DNA of 16,330 nt from Eubacteriales Family XIII. Incertae Sedis bacterium (GCA_031269205.1 JAISZM010000066.1:1-16330); one strand, 5' to 3'. Counted from the first letter of the stretch, positions 7,440 to 14,222 are shown. Notes: generated from the letters alone by a model not told the origin. Program-made: numbers and translations.

Positions 7440-7497
7440 TTGGGATAGCGCGTCGCCCCACACGCACCTACACCCCGACACCCTCAGCGGGTTTTGT

Positions 7498-7528
7498 AAC
7501 ACGCCTGTCATTGATTGACGGGCGTGTT
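7498..7528 (+). terminator. Strong hairpin, probable terminator upstream of nrdJ
   Basis: AACACGCCTGTCA (7498-7510) and TGACGGGCGTGTT (7516-7528) form a 13-bp stem with a single G-U wobble around a TTGAT loop. The downstream arm ends in TTT, but no long T-run follows. It separates the MacAB-type operon from nrdJ. Its loop contains most of the -35 element of the nrdJ promoter. Confidence 0.6.
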
Positions 7529-7539
7529 TGCTATATAAT
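7511..7539 (+). promoter_or_regulatory. Sigma-A-type promoter of nrdJ
   Basis: TTGATT (7511-7516), 17 bases, then a perfect TATAAT (7534-7539). Transcription is expected near 7546, about 60 bases before the ATG at 7607. The -35 overlaps the loop and the first base of the right arm of the preceding hairpin, and the -10 lies inside the first NrdR-like box. Confidence 0.8.
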
Positions 7540-7543
7540 GTGT
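7528..7543 (+). promoter_or_regulatory. NrdR box 1 (putative repressor site)
   Basis: The bases TTGCTATATAATGTGT match the palindromic NrdR-box consensus (ACACWATATATWGTGT, recalled from published descriptions) at 12 of 16 positions. The site covers the -10 element of the nrdJ promoter. NrdR is the zinc-finger/ATP-cone repressor of ribonucleotide reductase genes; its gene is not in the window. Confidence 0.65.
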
Positions 7544-7559
7544 TTCCAGCCTGCGCTAT

Positions 7560-7575
7560 GCACAATAAATTGTAT
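7560..7575 (+). promoter_or_regulatory. NrdR box 2 (putative repressor site)
   Basis: GCACAATAAATTGTAT matches the NrdR consensus at 13 of 16 positions. It begins 32 bases after box 1, leaving a 16-base gap, which places both boxes on the same DNA face as in known tandem NrdR operators. It lies in the untranslated leader just after the predicted transcription start. Confidence 0.7.
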
Positions 7576-7606
7576 ATGATGATAATTGAAAGGGACAAAG
7601 GCAAGG

Positions 7607-9961
7607 ATGACTCAGATACTGAAAAGGGACGGCGCACTGGTGGATTTCAACGGCGCCAAGATATTCAAGGCCATCGAGAAGGCCATGCTCGAGACTACCG
7701 AAGGGGTGGACAAGGCGCTCGCGACGAACATCGTGAGCCAGATACAGAAGCAGGTGGAGCAGAGCGGGCGCGACGTCACGGTCGAGGACATTCAGGACCT
7801 CGTCGAGGATTTTCTCATGGAGAGCGACCGCAAGGAGGTCGCGAAGAAGTTCATCATTTACCGCTACGAGCGCGACAAGACGCGCGACGCGCGCAAACGC
7901 CGCGACGGTCGCGTCATCACAGATGAGTTTGTGAGCGCTTACAAGCACATGCCCTCGCCGATGAGCCAGCTCGGGAGTTTCGTGTACTACCGCACCTATT
8001 CCCGCTGGGTTCCGGACGAGCAGCGCCGCGAATACTGGTGGGAGACGGTCAGGCGCTCCGTCGAGTACAACTGCAGCCTCGTGCCGACGTCGAAGGATGA
8101 GGCGGAGCAGCTCTTCCGCAACATCTTTGAGCTGAAACAGTTCCTCTCGGGCCGCACCTTCTGGGTCGGTTCGACCGACGTGTCCCGTTATTATCCTATG
8201 TCGAACTACAACTGCTCGTTTCAGGTCATCGACAGCTTCTCGTCGTTCAGGGATATCTTCTATCTGCTCATGGTCGGTTCGGGCGTGGGCGTGCGCGTAC
8301 TGAAGAGCGATGTGGAGAAGCTGCCGCCCATCAGGTCGGGCGTCGAGATCATCCACGAATCCTACACTCCCATGCTGCGGACGCTCAGGCAGGACAGCAC
8401 GGCGCTCGAATTTACGCACAACGACACGATCAAGATCACGATCGGCGACAGCAAGGAGGGCTGGGTGCAGTCGATGGACTCCTTTCTCCGGACGCTGTGG
8501 AGCGCGGAGTTCCGTAAGATCAACACGATTATTCTCAACTACGACCACGTGCGGTCGAAGGGTGAAAAGCTTCGCACGTTCGGCGGAACTGCGAGCGGTC
8601 ACCAGAGCATGAAGAACATGTTCATGAAGATAGGAAACATCGTGGAGAAAGCGTCGGTACGCGCGATAGACGGTCGGGTGAAGCTCCTGCCCATCGACTG
8701 CCTCGACATAGCCAACATCATCGGCGAGAATGTCGTCGTCGGCGGCGTGAGGCGTACCGCGGAGATCGTGCTCGTGGATCAGGACGACGACGAATGTATA
8801 GCCGCCAAGAGCGAACTGTACAAGAAGGAGGGCGAGAAGTGGGCGCTCGATCCCGCGATCGCGCATCGGCAAATGAGCAACAACTCCATATATTACACGC
8901 GCAAGCCCACGCGCGAGGGTCTGAGCTGGCATCTGAGGCAGATGCGTTATTCGGGCGAGCCGGGTTGGGTCAACGAGAAGGCGGGCAAGAAGCGCAGACC
9001 GAACTTTCAAGGCGTCAATCCCTGCGCGGAGATACTCCTCGACAGCAAGGGACTGTGCAATCTGACCACCGTCAACGTGATGGGCTTCGTCGACAAAAAC
9101 GGCAAACTCGACAGGGACGGATTGCTCGCGGCGCAACGCCTCTCGGCAAGGGCGGGTTACCGTATGACGTGTGCGGAGCTTGAGATTCCCGAGTGGAATG
9201 CCGTGCAGCAGCGCGACAAGCTGCTCGGCTGTTCGCTGACAGGGTGGCAGGATATGGTCAACGCCACACGCATCGGTATCGACGAGCAGAAAATGCTGCT
9301 CGCCGACCTGAGAAGGGTCGCGAAGGACGCGGCCAAAGTCTACGCCGAGGAGTTAGGCGGCGGCGAGCCGCTGCTCGTCACGACGATCAAGCCGGAGGGG
9401 ACGCTTTCGCTCCTGCCCGTTGTGTCGAGTGGCGTCCACTTTTCGCACTCCCCTTATTTCATCAGGCGCATACGCATATCGGCGGACGATCCGCTCGTGA
9501 AGGTCTGTGAGGAACTCGAGTATCCCGTGTACCCCGAGGTGGGTCAGCAGCTTGAAAACGCGACTACGAAGGTCGTGGAGTTCCCCGTGCGCGCGCCCGC
9601 CGGTCGCATCAAAAAAGACGCGAGCGCTATTGAGCAGCTCGAGATATACAAACTTTTCATGGAACATTACGTCGACCACAACTGTTCGATAACGATACAC
9701 GTGCGCGATGATGAGTGGGAAGCGGTTGAGCAGTGGGTGTGGGAAAATTGGGACGACCTCGTCGCGCTGTCCTTCATGTCCTACGACGACAGTTTTTATG
9801 AGCTTCTGCCTTTCGAGGAGATATCGAAGAAAGAGTATGAGCGCCGGGTCGCCGACATGAGACCCTTCATTCCCTCGCTCATATCCAAATTTGAGAAGGA
9901 AGAAACGGACTACGACATAGGCGACGAAGGCTGCGAAAGGGGAGTCTGCCCCGTACGTTGA
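7607..9961 (+). CDS. nrdJ: Adenosylcobalamin-dependent (class II) ribonucleoside-triphosphate reductase
   Basis: A 784-residue enzyme that reduces ribonucleotides to deoxyribonucleotides in the cytoplasm, using a cobalamin-generated thiyl radical. An N-terminal ATP cone (about 1-95, beginning MTQILKRDGALVDF) is the allosteric dATP/ATP site. The catalytic barrel follows: Cys203 in SNYNCSF, then Cys473 and Glu475 in NPCAEILL, and Cys484 in GLCNLTTVN. The spacing of 11 between Cys473 and Cys484 matches Cys408/Cys419 of the Lactobacillus leichmannii enzyme. The C-terminal relay pair Cys776-x4-Cys781 (CERGVC) matches its Cys731/Cys736. The LPPIRSG segment also fits the monomeric RTPR type. ATG 7607 is preferred over TTG 7586: AAAGG lies 5 bases upstream and the ATP cone normally begins at this point. 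Expression is probably under NrdR. It needs adenosylcobalamin. Confidence 0.95.
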   Translation: MTQILKRDGALVDFNGAKIFKAIEKAMLETTEGVDKALATNIVSQIQKQVEQSGRDVTVEDIQDLVEDFLMESDRKEVAKKFIIYRYERDKTRDARKRRDGRVITDEFVSAYKHMPSPMSQLGSFVYYRTYSRWVPDEQRREYWWETVRRSVEYNCSLVPTSKDEAEQLFRNIFELKQFLSGRTFWVGSTDVSRYYPMSNYNCSFQVIDSFSSFRDIFYLLMVGSGVGVRVLKSDVEKLPPIRSGVEIIHESYTPMLRTLRQDSTALEFTHNDTIKITIGDSKEGWVQSMDSFLRTLWSAEFRKINTIILNYDHVRSKGEKLRTFGGTASGHQSMKNMFMKIGNIVEKASVRAIDGRVKLLPIDCLDIANIIGENVVVGGVRRTAEIVLVDQDDDECIAAKSELYKKEGEKWALDPAIAHRQMSNNSIYYTRKPTREGLSWHLRQMRYSGEPGWVNEKAGKKRRPNFQGVNPCAEILLDSKGLCNLTTVNVMGFVDKNGKLDRDGLLAAQRLSARAGYRMTCAELEIPEWNAVQQRDKLLGCSLTGWQDMVNATRIGIDEQKMLLADLRRVAKDAAKVYAEELGGGEPLLVTTIKPEGTLSLLPVVSSGVHFSHSPYFIRRIRISADDPLVKVCEELEYPVYPEVGQQLENATTKVVEFPVRAPAGRIKKDASAIEQLEIYKLFMEHYVDHNCSITIHVRDDEWEAVEQWVWENWDDLVALSFMSYDDSFYELLPFEEISKKEYERRVADMRPFIPSLISKFEKEETDYDIGDEGCERGVCPVR

Positions 9962-9986
9962 CAGAGAATAACGCGGAGAATATAAT
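9958..9986 (+). promoter_or_regulatory. Perfect-consensus promoter for the V4R/GGDEF unit
   Basis: TTGACA (9958-9963), exactly 17 bases, TATAAT (9981-9986): both hexamers and the spacing are consensus. The -35 overlaps the nrdJ TGA stop (9959-9961). Transcription would start near 9993, giving a leader of about 150 bases before the V4R gene. Confidence 0.88.
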
Positions 9987-10007
9987 GTCTTTGATGGGAT
10001 GATAGTG

Positions 10008-10078
10008 TCCGCGCGTTTATCGCAGTTCGTTTTGGGTATATACGTATCGACGGCTGTTTCCCGCGCGGAGATGAACTG
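10008..10078 (+). ncRNA. Candidate pseudoknotted leader RNA of the V4R gene
   Basis: Within the transcribed leader, TCCGCGCG (10008-10015) is perfectly complementary to CGCGCGGA (10062-10069), and CAGTTC (10023-10028) to GAACTG (10073-10078). The arms are ordered A-B-A'-B', so forming both helices would make an H-type pseudoknot. An 8-bp palindrome ATACGTAT (10040-10047) lies in the connecting loop. The region is followed by purine-rich sequence with several SD-like runs. This is a pairing-based prediction only and matches no riboswitch class I recognise. Confidence 0.35.
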
Positions 10079-10141
10079 ATCAACGAGGCGGCAAAGCGAA
10101 GGCAAACAAGAGGAGAAGCAACAGAGGAAGGAGCAATTTTA

Positions 10142-10675
10142 ATGAATCTTTTCAAACGGGATGCGACTTTGCATGAATTTTCATGGGAGAACCTTGGCGA
10201 CATCAAGGAAGGGCGCGGCGACCTTGGCGAGGATATGCCGGTGCTCGTGTATAGGCTCATGCAGTATACGATGCTCGACATACTGACGAAGGATTTCGGC
10301 GCGGACAAGGCAAACGAATATTTCAGGAAGGCCGGTTTCCTCGCGGGGCAGGAGTTCGCGAAGAACGTGCTCGACCTCACGGTGGAACTCAACCAGTTCC
10401 TCGCTGACCTGCAGGACGCTCTGAAGGAGCAGAAGATAGGCATACTCCGCATGGAGGCCTTTGACGCGGACACGGGGAACATGGTTCTCACGGTCGGACA
10501 GGATCTCGATTGTAGCGGTCTGCCCATAACGAACGAAACCGTATGCAATTACGACGAGGGCTTTATCGCGGGCATTCTGAACGCGTACACGGGCAAGGAA
10601 TACACCGTGAAGGAAGTGGATTGCTGGGCGAACGGCGACAGAGTCTGCCGTTTCAACGGCACGGTGACAAACTAG
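10142..10675 (+). CDS. V4R-domain (4-vinyl reductase-like) small-ligand sensor protein
   Basis: A 177-residue soluble protein. The C-terminal half carries the V4R pattern: Cys135 in CNYDEGFIAGILN, then Cys161 in VDCWANGDRVCRF with Cys169, plus Cys124 upstream. V4R domains occur in the bacteriochlorophyll protein BchJ and in regulators and signalling proteins, where they are thought to bind small hydrophobic ligands or metal. Residues 1-100 are helical (MPVLVYRLMQY, GFLAGQEFAKNVLDL) as in other stand-alone V4R proteins. GGAAGGAG about 7-9 bases before the ATG is a strong ribosome binding site. It is the first gene after a consensus promoter and lies directly upstream of a diguanylate cyclase with no strong terminator between. 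I infer a sensory role for the pair. The ligand is unknown. Confidence 0.85.
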   Translation: MNLFKRDATLHEFSWENLGDIKEGRGDLGEDMPVLVYRLMQYTMLDILTKDFGADKANEYFRKAGFLAGQEFAKNVLDLTVELNQFLADLQDALKEQKIGILRMEAFDADTGNMVLTVGQDLDCSGLPITNETVCNYDEGFIAGILNAYTGKEYTVKEVDCWANGDRVCRFNGTVTN

Positions 10676-10678
10676 GAT

Positions 10679-10795
10679 AATTTTGCGTTTGCGGCTGCGC
10701 GTCGGCAGAATGGAATAATTTTTTTATTTGCGCCGGCGCGTCGACCCGTTGGAAAGGCATTCGCGTTTAAGGCCGCGCGTCGGCCGGGAAAGGAA
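10679..10795 (+). repeat. Three 39-bp imperfect tandem repeats between the V4R and GGDEF genes
   Basis: Units at 10679-10717, 10718-10756 and 10757-10795 align without gaps. Units 1 and 2 agree at 26 of 39 positions by hand count. The best conserved core is GCGCGTCG, preceded by a TTT run and followed by GGAA. In unit 3, GGCCG (10771-10775) and CGGCC (10781-10785) form a hairpin just before the ribosome binding site; unit 1 can form a similar one with a G-U pair. The period is 13 codons. In the frame of the next gene it reads as Leu/Arg-rich repeats, but unit 1 ends in an in-frame TAA, so full translation is not possible. Confidence 0.7.
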
Positions 10796-10796
10796 G

Positions 10797-12068
10797 GTGG
10801 TCGCGATATCGGACACGACTGCTGATACCCTGTTCCTCTATCTGCGCGACCTGCTGTATTATCCGAATCGCGCCAAGCTCGACAGTGACGCCCTACCCGA
10901 AGATTTTCGTGAATTGGGCGAGGGTTTGGTTTATTTCGGCCAAATGCTCACGGAGGCGCGAACGCTCGCGATGGATATCTCGAGGGGCAATCTCGACTGC
11001 TCTCTGCCCTCTTCCGACAACGAACTCGCGTCCAGCCTCAAATCTCTGCACGCGACGCTGAAACATCTGACCTGGCAAGCGCAGCAGGTGGCCAAAGGCG
11101 ACTACGAGCAACACGTCAATTTCATGGGCGAGTTCTCGAACGCTTTTAACGAGATGACCGGCCAGCTGAGCGAGCGCAGAGAGAGCCTGGCACATGAGAT
11201 GGACGAGATACAGCGTAAAACGAGAGATTTGGCTCGCTCGAACAGTCTCTTTGAAACCATCACGAGCATGATGACCGAATGGATCGTCATGATCGACCGT
11301 GAAACGGGCGAGCATCTTTTCGCCAACCACCCGATAAAAAACGATCTGGCGAGCGACCTCTTCGAGTCACAGCTCTACGAGATACTCTTCGACTACGTGA
11401 AGGAGATGGGCGACAGCGACGAAACCGTCACGGAGGAATTCCCCCTGCTCAGCGACTTCGCCATACAATGGTTCAGAGTCATACTCTATCCCGTCAAATG
11501 GTACGAACACAGTGCCGTCGCGGCCGTCCTCGCGGACGTTACGGGCGAGAAGGAACAGTTGCAGGCGCTTGAGAACGTCGCGTACAAGGACATGCTGACG
11601 GGTACGTACAATCGCCACTTCGGGATGAAGCTCCTGAACGAGTGGATAAGCCAAAAGCGGCATTTTGTCGTCTGCTTCGTCGATATGGACAGGCTCAAAT
11701 ACGTGAACGACGTGTTTGGCCACGCCGAGGGCGACAAATACATTTTGAAAGTGACGGAACTGCTGTCGGAGTTTTCGCCGGACGTCCATGTCGTCAGGCT
11801 CGGCGGCGACGAATTCATGCTTCTCGCGAGCGATTTCACGCTCGAAGAAGCGGACAGACAGCTCGAGAAACTGCGGGATGAACTCGTATCGGAGGACTAT
11901 TCCAGCGAGGACGGGAGCATCGTTTACAAGCGCAGTCTCAGCTACGGCAACGTGGAGGTCACGGAGGACAATACGGTCTCGCCCGGCAATCTCCTGTCGA
12001 CGGCGGACGAGAAGATGTATGAGTATAAAAAAGCGCACAAGGCGGAACGGCGCGATGAGGCCGGATAG
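10797..12068 (+). CDS. Cytosolic HAMP-like/PAS-like/GGDEF diguanylate cyclase
   Basis: A 423-residue protein from GTG 10797, with GGGA/AAAGGA just upstream. A TTG at 10728 is possible but would place repeat DNA in the protein. There is no signal peptide or membrane helix. Residues about 50-126 look HAMP-like (ISRGNLDCSLP, then VAKGDYEQHVNFMGEFSNAFNEM). A coiled coil spans 125-150, and a PAS-like region about 152-252 (WIVMIDRETGEHLFANH ... AAVLADVTGEKEQ). The GGDEF domain spans about 255-415: DMLTGTYNRH, metal-binding Asp296 in FVDMDRLKYVND, and intact RLGGDEF with GGDEF at 336-340. It should make c-di-GMP from two GTP. The inhibitory I-site RxxD five residues before GGDEF is absent (FSPD there). 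It is probably co-transcribed with the V4R protein, which may supply the input signal. Confidence 0.9.
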   Translation: MVAISDTTADTLFLYLRDLLYYPNRAKLDSDALPEDFRELGEGLVYFGQMLTEARTLAMDISRGNLDCSLPSSDNELASSLKSLHATLKHLTWQAQQVAKGDYEQHVNFMGEFSNAFNEMTGQLSERRESLAHEMDEIQRKTRDLARSNSLFETITSMMTEWIVMIDRETGEHLFANHPIKNDLASDLFESQLYEILFDYVKEMGDSDETVTEEFPLLSDFAIQWFRVILYPVKWYEHSAVAAVLADVTGEKEQLQALENVAYKDMLTGTYNRHFGMKLLNEWISQKRHFVVCFVDMDRLKYVNDVFGHAEGDKYILKVTELLSEFSPDVHVVRLGGDEFMLLASDFTLEEADRQLEKLRDELVSEDYSSEDGSIVYKRSLSYGNVEVTEDNTVSPGNLLSTADEKMYEYKKAHKAERRDEAG

Positions 12069-12085
12069 ACGGGCGGCGATACTGT

Positions 12086-12101
12086 TACAGGATCATCTGT
12101 A
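12086..12101. promoter_or_regulatory. Short palindrome between GGDEF and hydantoinase genes
   Basis: TACAG (12086-12090) and CTGTA (12097-12101) flank GATCAT. The form resembles a transcription-factor half-site pair, but no regulator is identified. It could be chance. Confidence 0.2.
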
Positions 12102-12106
12102 GACAA

Positions 12107-12137
12107 AACGCGGGCAGCCTTTTGGAGCTGCGGCGTT
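12107..12137 (+). terminator. Hairpin after the diguanylate cyclase gene
   Basis: AACGC (12107-12111) pairs with GCGTT (12133-12137) and GCAGC (12114-12118) with GCTGC (12127-12131), separated by a small internal loop of Gs, with an 8-base loop. Only a weak T content follows (CTGTGTGG), so rho-independent termination is uncertain. It separates the signalling unit from the hydantoinase gene. Confidence 0.45.
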
Positions 12138-12200
12138 CTGTGTGGCGAACGGAATTAATCAGTGTTTCCATAACCATATTTTGTGAAGGAGGTATTTCGA

Positions 12201-13598
12201 ATGGCTGCAAATTTATTGTTCAAGGGAGGTAAGGTCGTCACGACCGAAAGCACGTACCGAGCCGACGTGGCCGTGAAAGGTGAGAAGATCGTCGAGATTG
12301 GCACGAGCCTGAAGGCGGGCGCGGAAACCGAGGTCGTGGACTGCCGCGGCAAACTCGTTCTGCCGGGCGCTATCGATGCTCATACACATCTCGCCATGCC
12401 GTTCGGCGGCACGATAACTTCGGACGACTACGAAGCGGGCACGCGCTCGGCGGCGTGCGGCGGCACGACCACCGTGTTCGACTTCATTCTACAGGACTTC
12501 AAAGAACCGTTTCCGAAGGCGATCAAGCGGCGGGACAAGCTCGCGTCGGAGCAGGCCGTCGTGGATTACTCGTTTCACCTCGCGGTCAAGGATGTGTCGA
12601 ACGGGTTGCTGAACACGATGGAAGAAGCCGTCGCGATGGGCGTTCCGAGCTTCAAGGTATTCATGGTCTATGACTTTGGCGTCACCGACGGCGTGTTCTA
12701 TCAGACGCTCGAACATTCGAAGAAGATAGGAGCACTCATCGCCGTGCACGCGGAAAACAACGAGATGGTCAACTTCCTGACGGCCAAATATCTGTCCGAG
12801 GGCAAGACCTCCGCGTGGTATCACTATATGTCGCGGCCGGAGTTCGTCGAGGGCGAGGCCGACGTGAGAGCCATACAGTGGGCGAAGAGCCTGAACGCGG
12901 CGCTCTACATCGTCCACCTCGCGAACGCGCAGGGAGCGGCGGCCGTCACGCAGGCGAGGGCCGAAGGCTATCCCGTGTTTGCGGAAACATGTCCGCAGTA
13001 CCTGAACTTTACGAGCGACGTATACAAGAGGAAGGACGGCGCCCACTTCGTATGTTCGCCTCCGATAAAAAATAAGGCGTCGCAGCGCGCGCTGTGGGAT
13101 GCGCTGAAGCGCGGTGATATTCAGACGGTCGCCACCGACCATTGCCCTTTTTTGAAGAGCGAGAAGAAGTGGGGCGCGAAGGACTTCACGAAGATACCGA
13201 ACGGCTGTGCCGGCGTCGAGAATATGTACCCGTACATGCTGTCTGAGGCGAACAGAGGGCATATCACCTTCAATAAGGCTGTCGAGGTCTGCTCGACGAA
13301 CGTGGCCAAGATATTCGGGCTTGACCATCTGAAGGGCGCGATAGAGGCGGGTCGCGACGCGGACATAGTCGTCTACGACGCGAAGAAGCGTTTCACGGTA
13401 ACGAACAGAGCGATGCACGGTTCGACCGACCATACGATATGGGAGGGCGCGGAACTGAAAGGCTATCCCGAGGCTACGTACAGTCGCGGGAATCTCGTGT
13501 ATAGAGAAGGGAAATTCTACGGGAAAAAGGGTGCGGGCCGCTTCATCAAGTGCAAGCCGATCAAACTCACGTCGCCCGAGCTGAACGACAACAAGTAG
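12201..13598 (+). CDS. hydA: Dihydropyrimidinase / D-hydantoinase
   Basis: A 465-residue amidohydrolase of the usual length. It opens dihydropyrimidine or 5-substituted hydantoin rings to N-carbamoyl (beta-)amino acids in the cytoplasm. The binuclear metal centre is complete: His61 and His63 in GAIDAHTHLAMPFGG, carboxylated Lys152 in SFKVFMVYDFG, His183 in AVHAENNEM, His239 in YIVHLANAQG and Asp313 in ATDHCPF. The SPPIKNKASQRALWDAL segment after Cys285 is typical of dihydropyrimidinases rather than allantoinases or dihydroorotases. ATG 12201 has AAGGAGG 8 bases upstream; a GTG at 12183 precedes the ribosome binding site and is rejected. No pyrimidine dehydrogenase, carbamoylase or transporter gene lies next to it here, so the natural substrate is undecided. 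It converges on the Tad-like operon with only 10 bases between stops. Confidence 0.93.
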   Translation: MAANLLFKGGKVVTTESTYRADVAVKGEKIVEIGTSLKAGAETEVVDCRGKLVLPGAIDAHTHLAMPFGGTITSDDYEAGTRSAACGGTTTVFDFILQDFKEPFPKAIKRRDKLASEQAVVDYSFHLAVKDVSNGLLNTMEEAVAMGVPSFKVFMVYDFGVTDGVFYQTLEHSKKIGALIAVHAENNEMVNFLTAKYLSEGKTSAWYHYMSRPEFVEGEADVRAIQWAKSLNAALYIVHLANAQGAAAVTQARAEGYPVFAETCPQYLNFTSDVYKRKDGAHFVCSPPIKNKASQRALWDALKRGDIQTVATDHCPFLKSEKKWGAKDFTKIPNGCAGVENMYPYMLSEANRGHITFNKAVEVCSTNVAKIFGLDHLKGAIEAGRDADIVVYDAKKRFTVTNRAMHGSTDHTIWEGAELKGYPEATYSRGNLVYREGKFYGKKGAGRFIKCKPIKLTSPELNDNK

Positions 13599-13608
13599 GA
13601 ACAGCCCG

Positions 13609-14001
13609 CTATTCCTCGTCCGCTCGCGCGCGGATCGTGCCTTCTATCACGTAAACGCCGGAGTTCTTGTCGCTTTTCACGCCGAAGAGGGCGGGGGCGG
13701 CCACGAGGCGGCGTATCGGTATCTCGAAACGGTAACGCAGGGAGCCGTCGGCGGTCGGATCCTCGTCGGCGGCTACGGATATCTCGCCAGGAGAAACGCC
13801 GGCCGCGCGGGCGAGCCGCGACGCCGCTTCGGTGCGCAGCGCCTCGCTGAACCCTCCCGCGTCCGCGGCGGCCTCGCGGCAGTCGCGCGCTATCGATTCC
13901 GCTCGTACGGTCAGCGCGAAATTGCCCTGAGCGAGTCCTATCTGCATGAGCAGTCCGAGTATGAGCGGCAGGATCGCGAGAAGCGCTATGAACTGTTTCA
14001 T
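13609..14001 (-). CDS. Small single-pass protein with MKQFI start, TadE/minor-pilin-like, in a Tad-like locus
   Basis: A 130-residue protein. MKQF is followed at once by a hydrophobic helix (IALLAILPLILGLLMQIGLAQ, about 4-25), then an Ala/Arg/Glu-rich helical stretch (about 30-68) and a beta-rich end (LRYRFEIPIRRLV, VYVIEGTIRARA). N-terminal helix plus extracytoplasmic domain is the layout of TadE-like or DUF4320-like minor pilins of clostridial Tad loci, but I cannot assign the family with confidence. No classical prepilin peptidase site (Gly before a hydrophobic stretch with Glu at +5) is visible. The start overlaps the stop of the preceding 47-residue gene as ATGA, so translation is probably coupled. 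It is the last gene of the operon in the window. Confidence 0.75.
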   Translation of the reverse strand: MKQFIALLAILPLILGLLMQIGLAQGNFALTVRAESIARDCREAAADAGGFSEALRTEAASRLARAAGVSPGEISVAADEDPTADGSLRYRFEIPIRRLVAAPALFGVKSDKNSGVYVIEGTIRARADEE

Positions 14002-14141
14002 GACTCGATGCTGTCGCGAGCCGCTTCGTACAACGCTTTGCCGGACACGCGGGTCAGGCTTGCGTCATCCGTCCCCGCTATCACGCCGTACAGAAACACG
14101 CCGAGCGCTATCATCGCGATGAGTACGATGAACTGTTTCAT
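13998..14141 (-). CDS. 47-residue MKQFI membrane microprotein (pilin-like)
   Basis: It encodes 47 residues: MKQFIVLIAMIALGVFLYGV, then IAGTDDASL, and a charged helix (ALYEAARDSIES). The first 20 codons are closely similar in protein and DNA to those of the 51-residue gene upstream (both have GCGATGATA followed by a Leu-Gly pair), suggesting duplication. A single membrane helix with a short outside helix is compatible with an Flp-type pilin lacking a leader peptide, but the canonical Flp cleavage motif is missing. Its stop overlaps the next gene's start (ATGA), and its own start overlaps the stop of the 27-codon ORF upstream. No strong ribosome binding site is visible, which fits translational coupling. 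Confidence 0.65.
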   Translation of the reverse strand: MKQFIVLIAMIALGVFLYGVIAGTDDASLTRVSGKALYEAARDSIES

Positions 14142-14221
14142 TTGCGTGTCGTCGTTTCTTTCTTGCGACGCGCGTTAGTCGCCTCCGTGGGCGCAGCGAT
14201 ATATCGACAGCAGAACACCAT
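14138..14221 (-). CDS. 27-residue ORF coupled between two pilin-like genes
   Basis: This short reading frame starts MVFCCRYIAAP and ends in a Lys/Arg/Thr-rich tail (ARRKKETTTRK). It begins one base after the TAA of the 51-residue gene. An AGGTGG element lies 8 bases before its ATG. Its TGA overlaps the ATG of the 47-residue gene. It may be a real microprotein or only a translational bridge that delivers ribosomes to the next start, which lacks its own ribosome binding site. No family is recognised. Confidence 0.4.
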   Translation of the reverse strand: MVFCCRYIAAPTEATNARRKKETTTRK

Positions 14222-14222
14222 G

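Noticed and set aside
7556..9136. 526-codon open frame on the minus strand opposite nrdJ
   Set aside because: It is antisense to a fully conserved enzyme, is His/Arg/Leu/Val-rich without domains, and arises from codon periodicity in GC-rich DNA.
12201..13598. Allantoinase or dihydroorotase assignment for the amidohydrolase
   Set aside because: The segment after Cys285 and overall length fit dihydropyrimidinase/hydantoinase better, and no purine or pyrimidine biosynthesis genes are adjacent.
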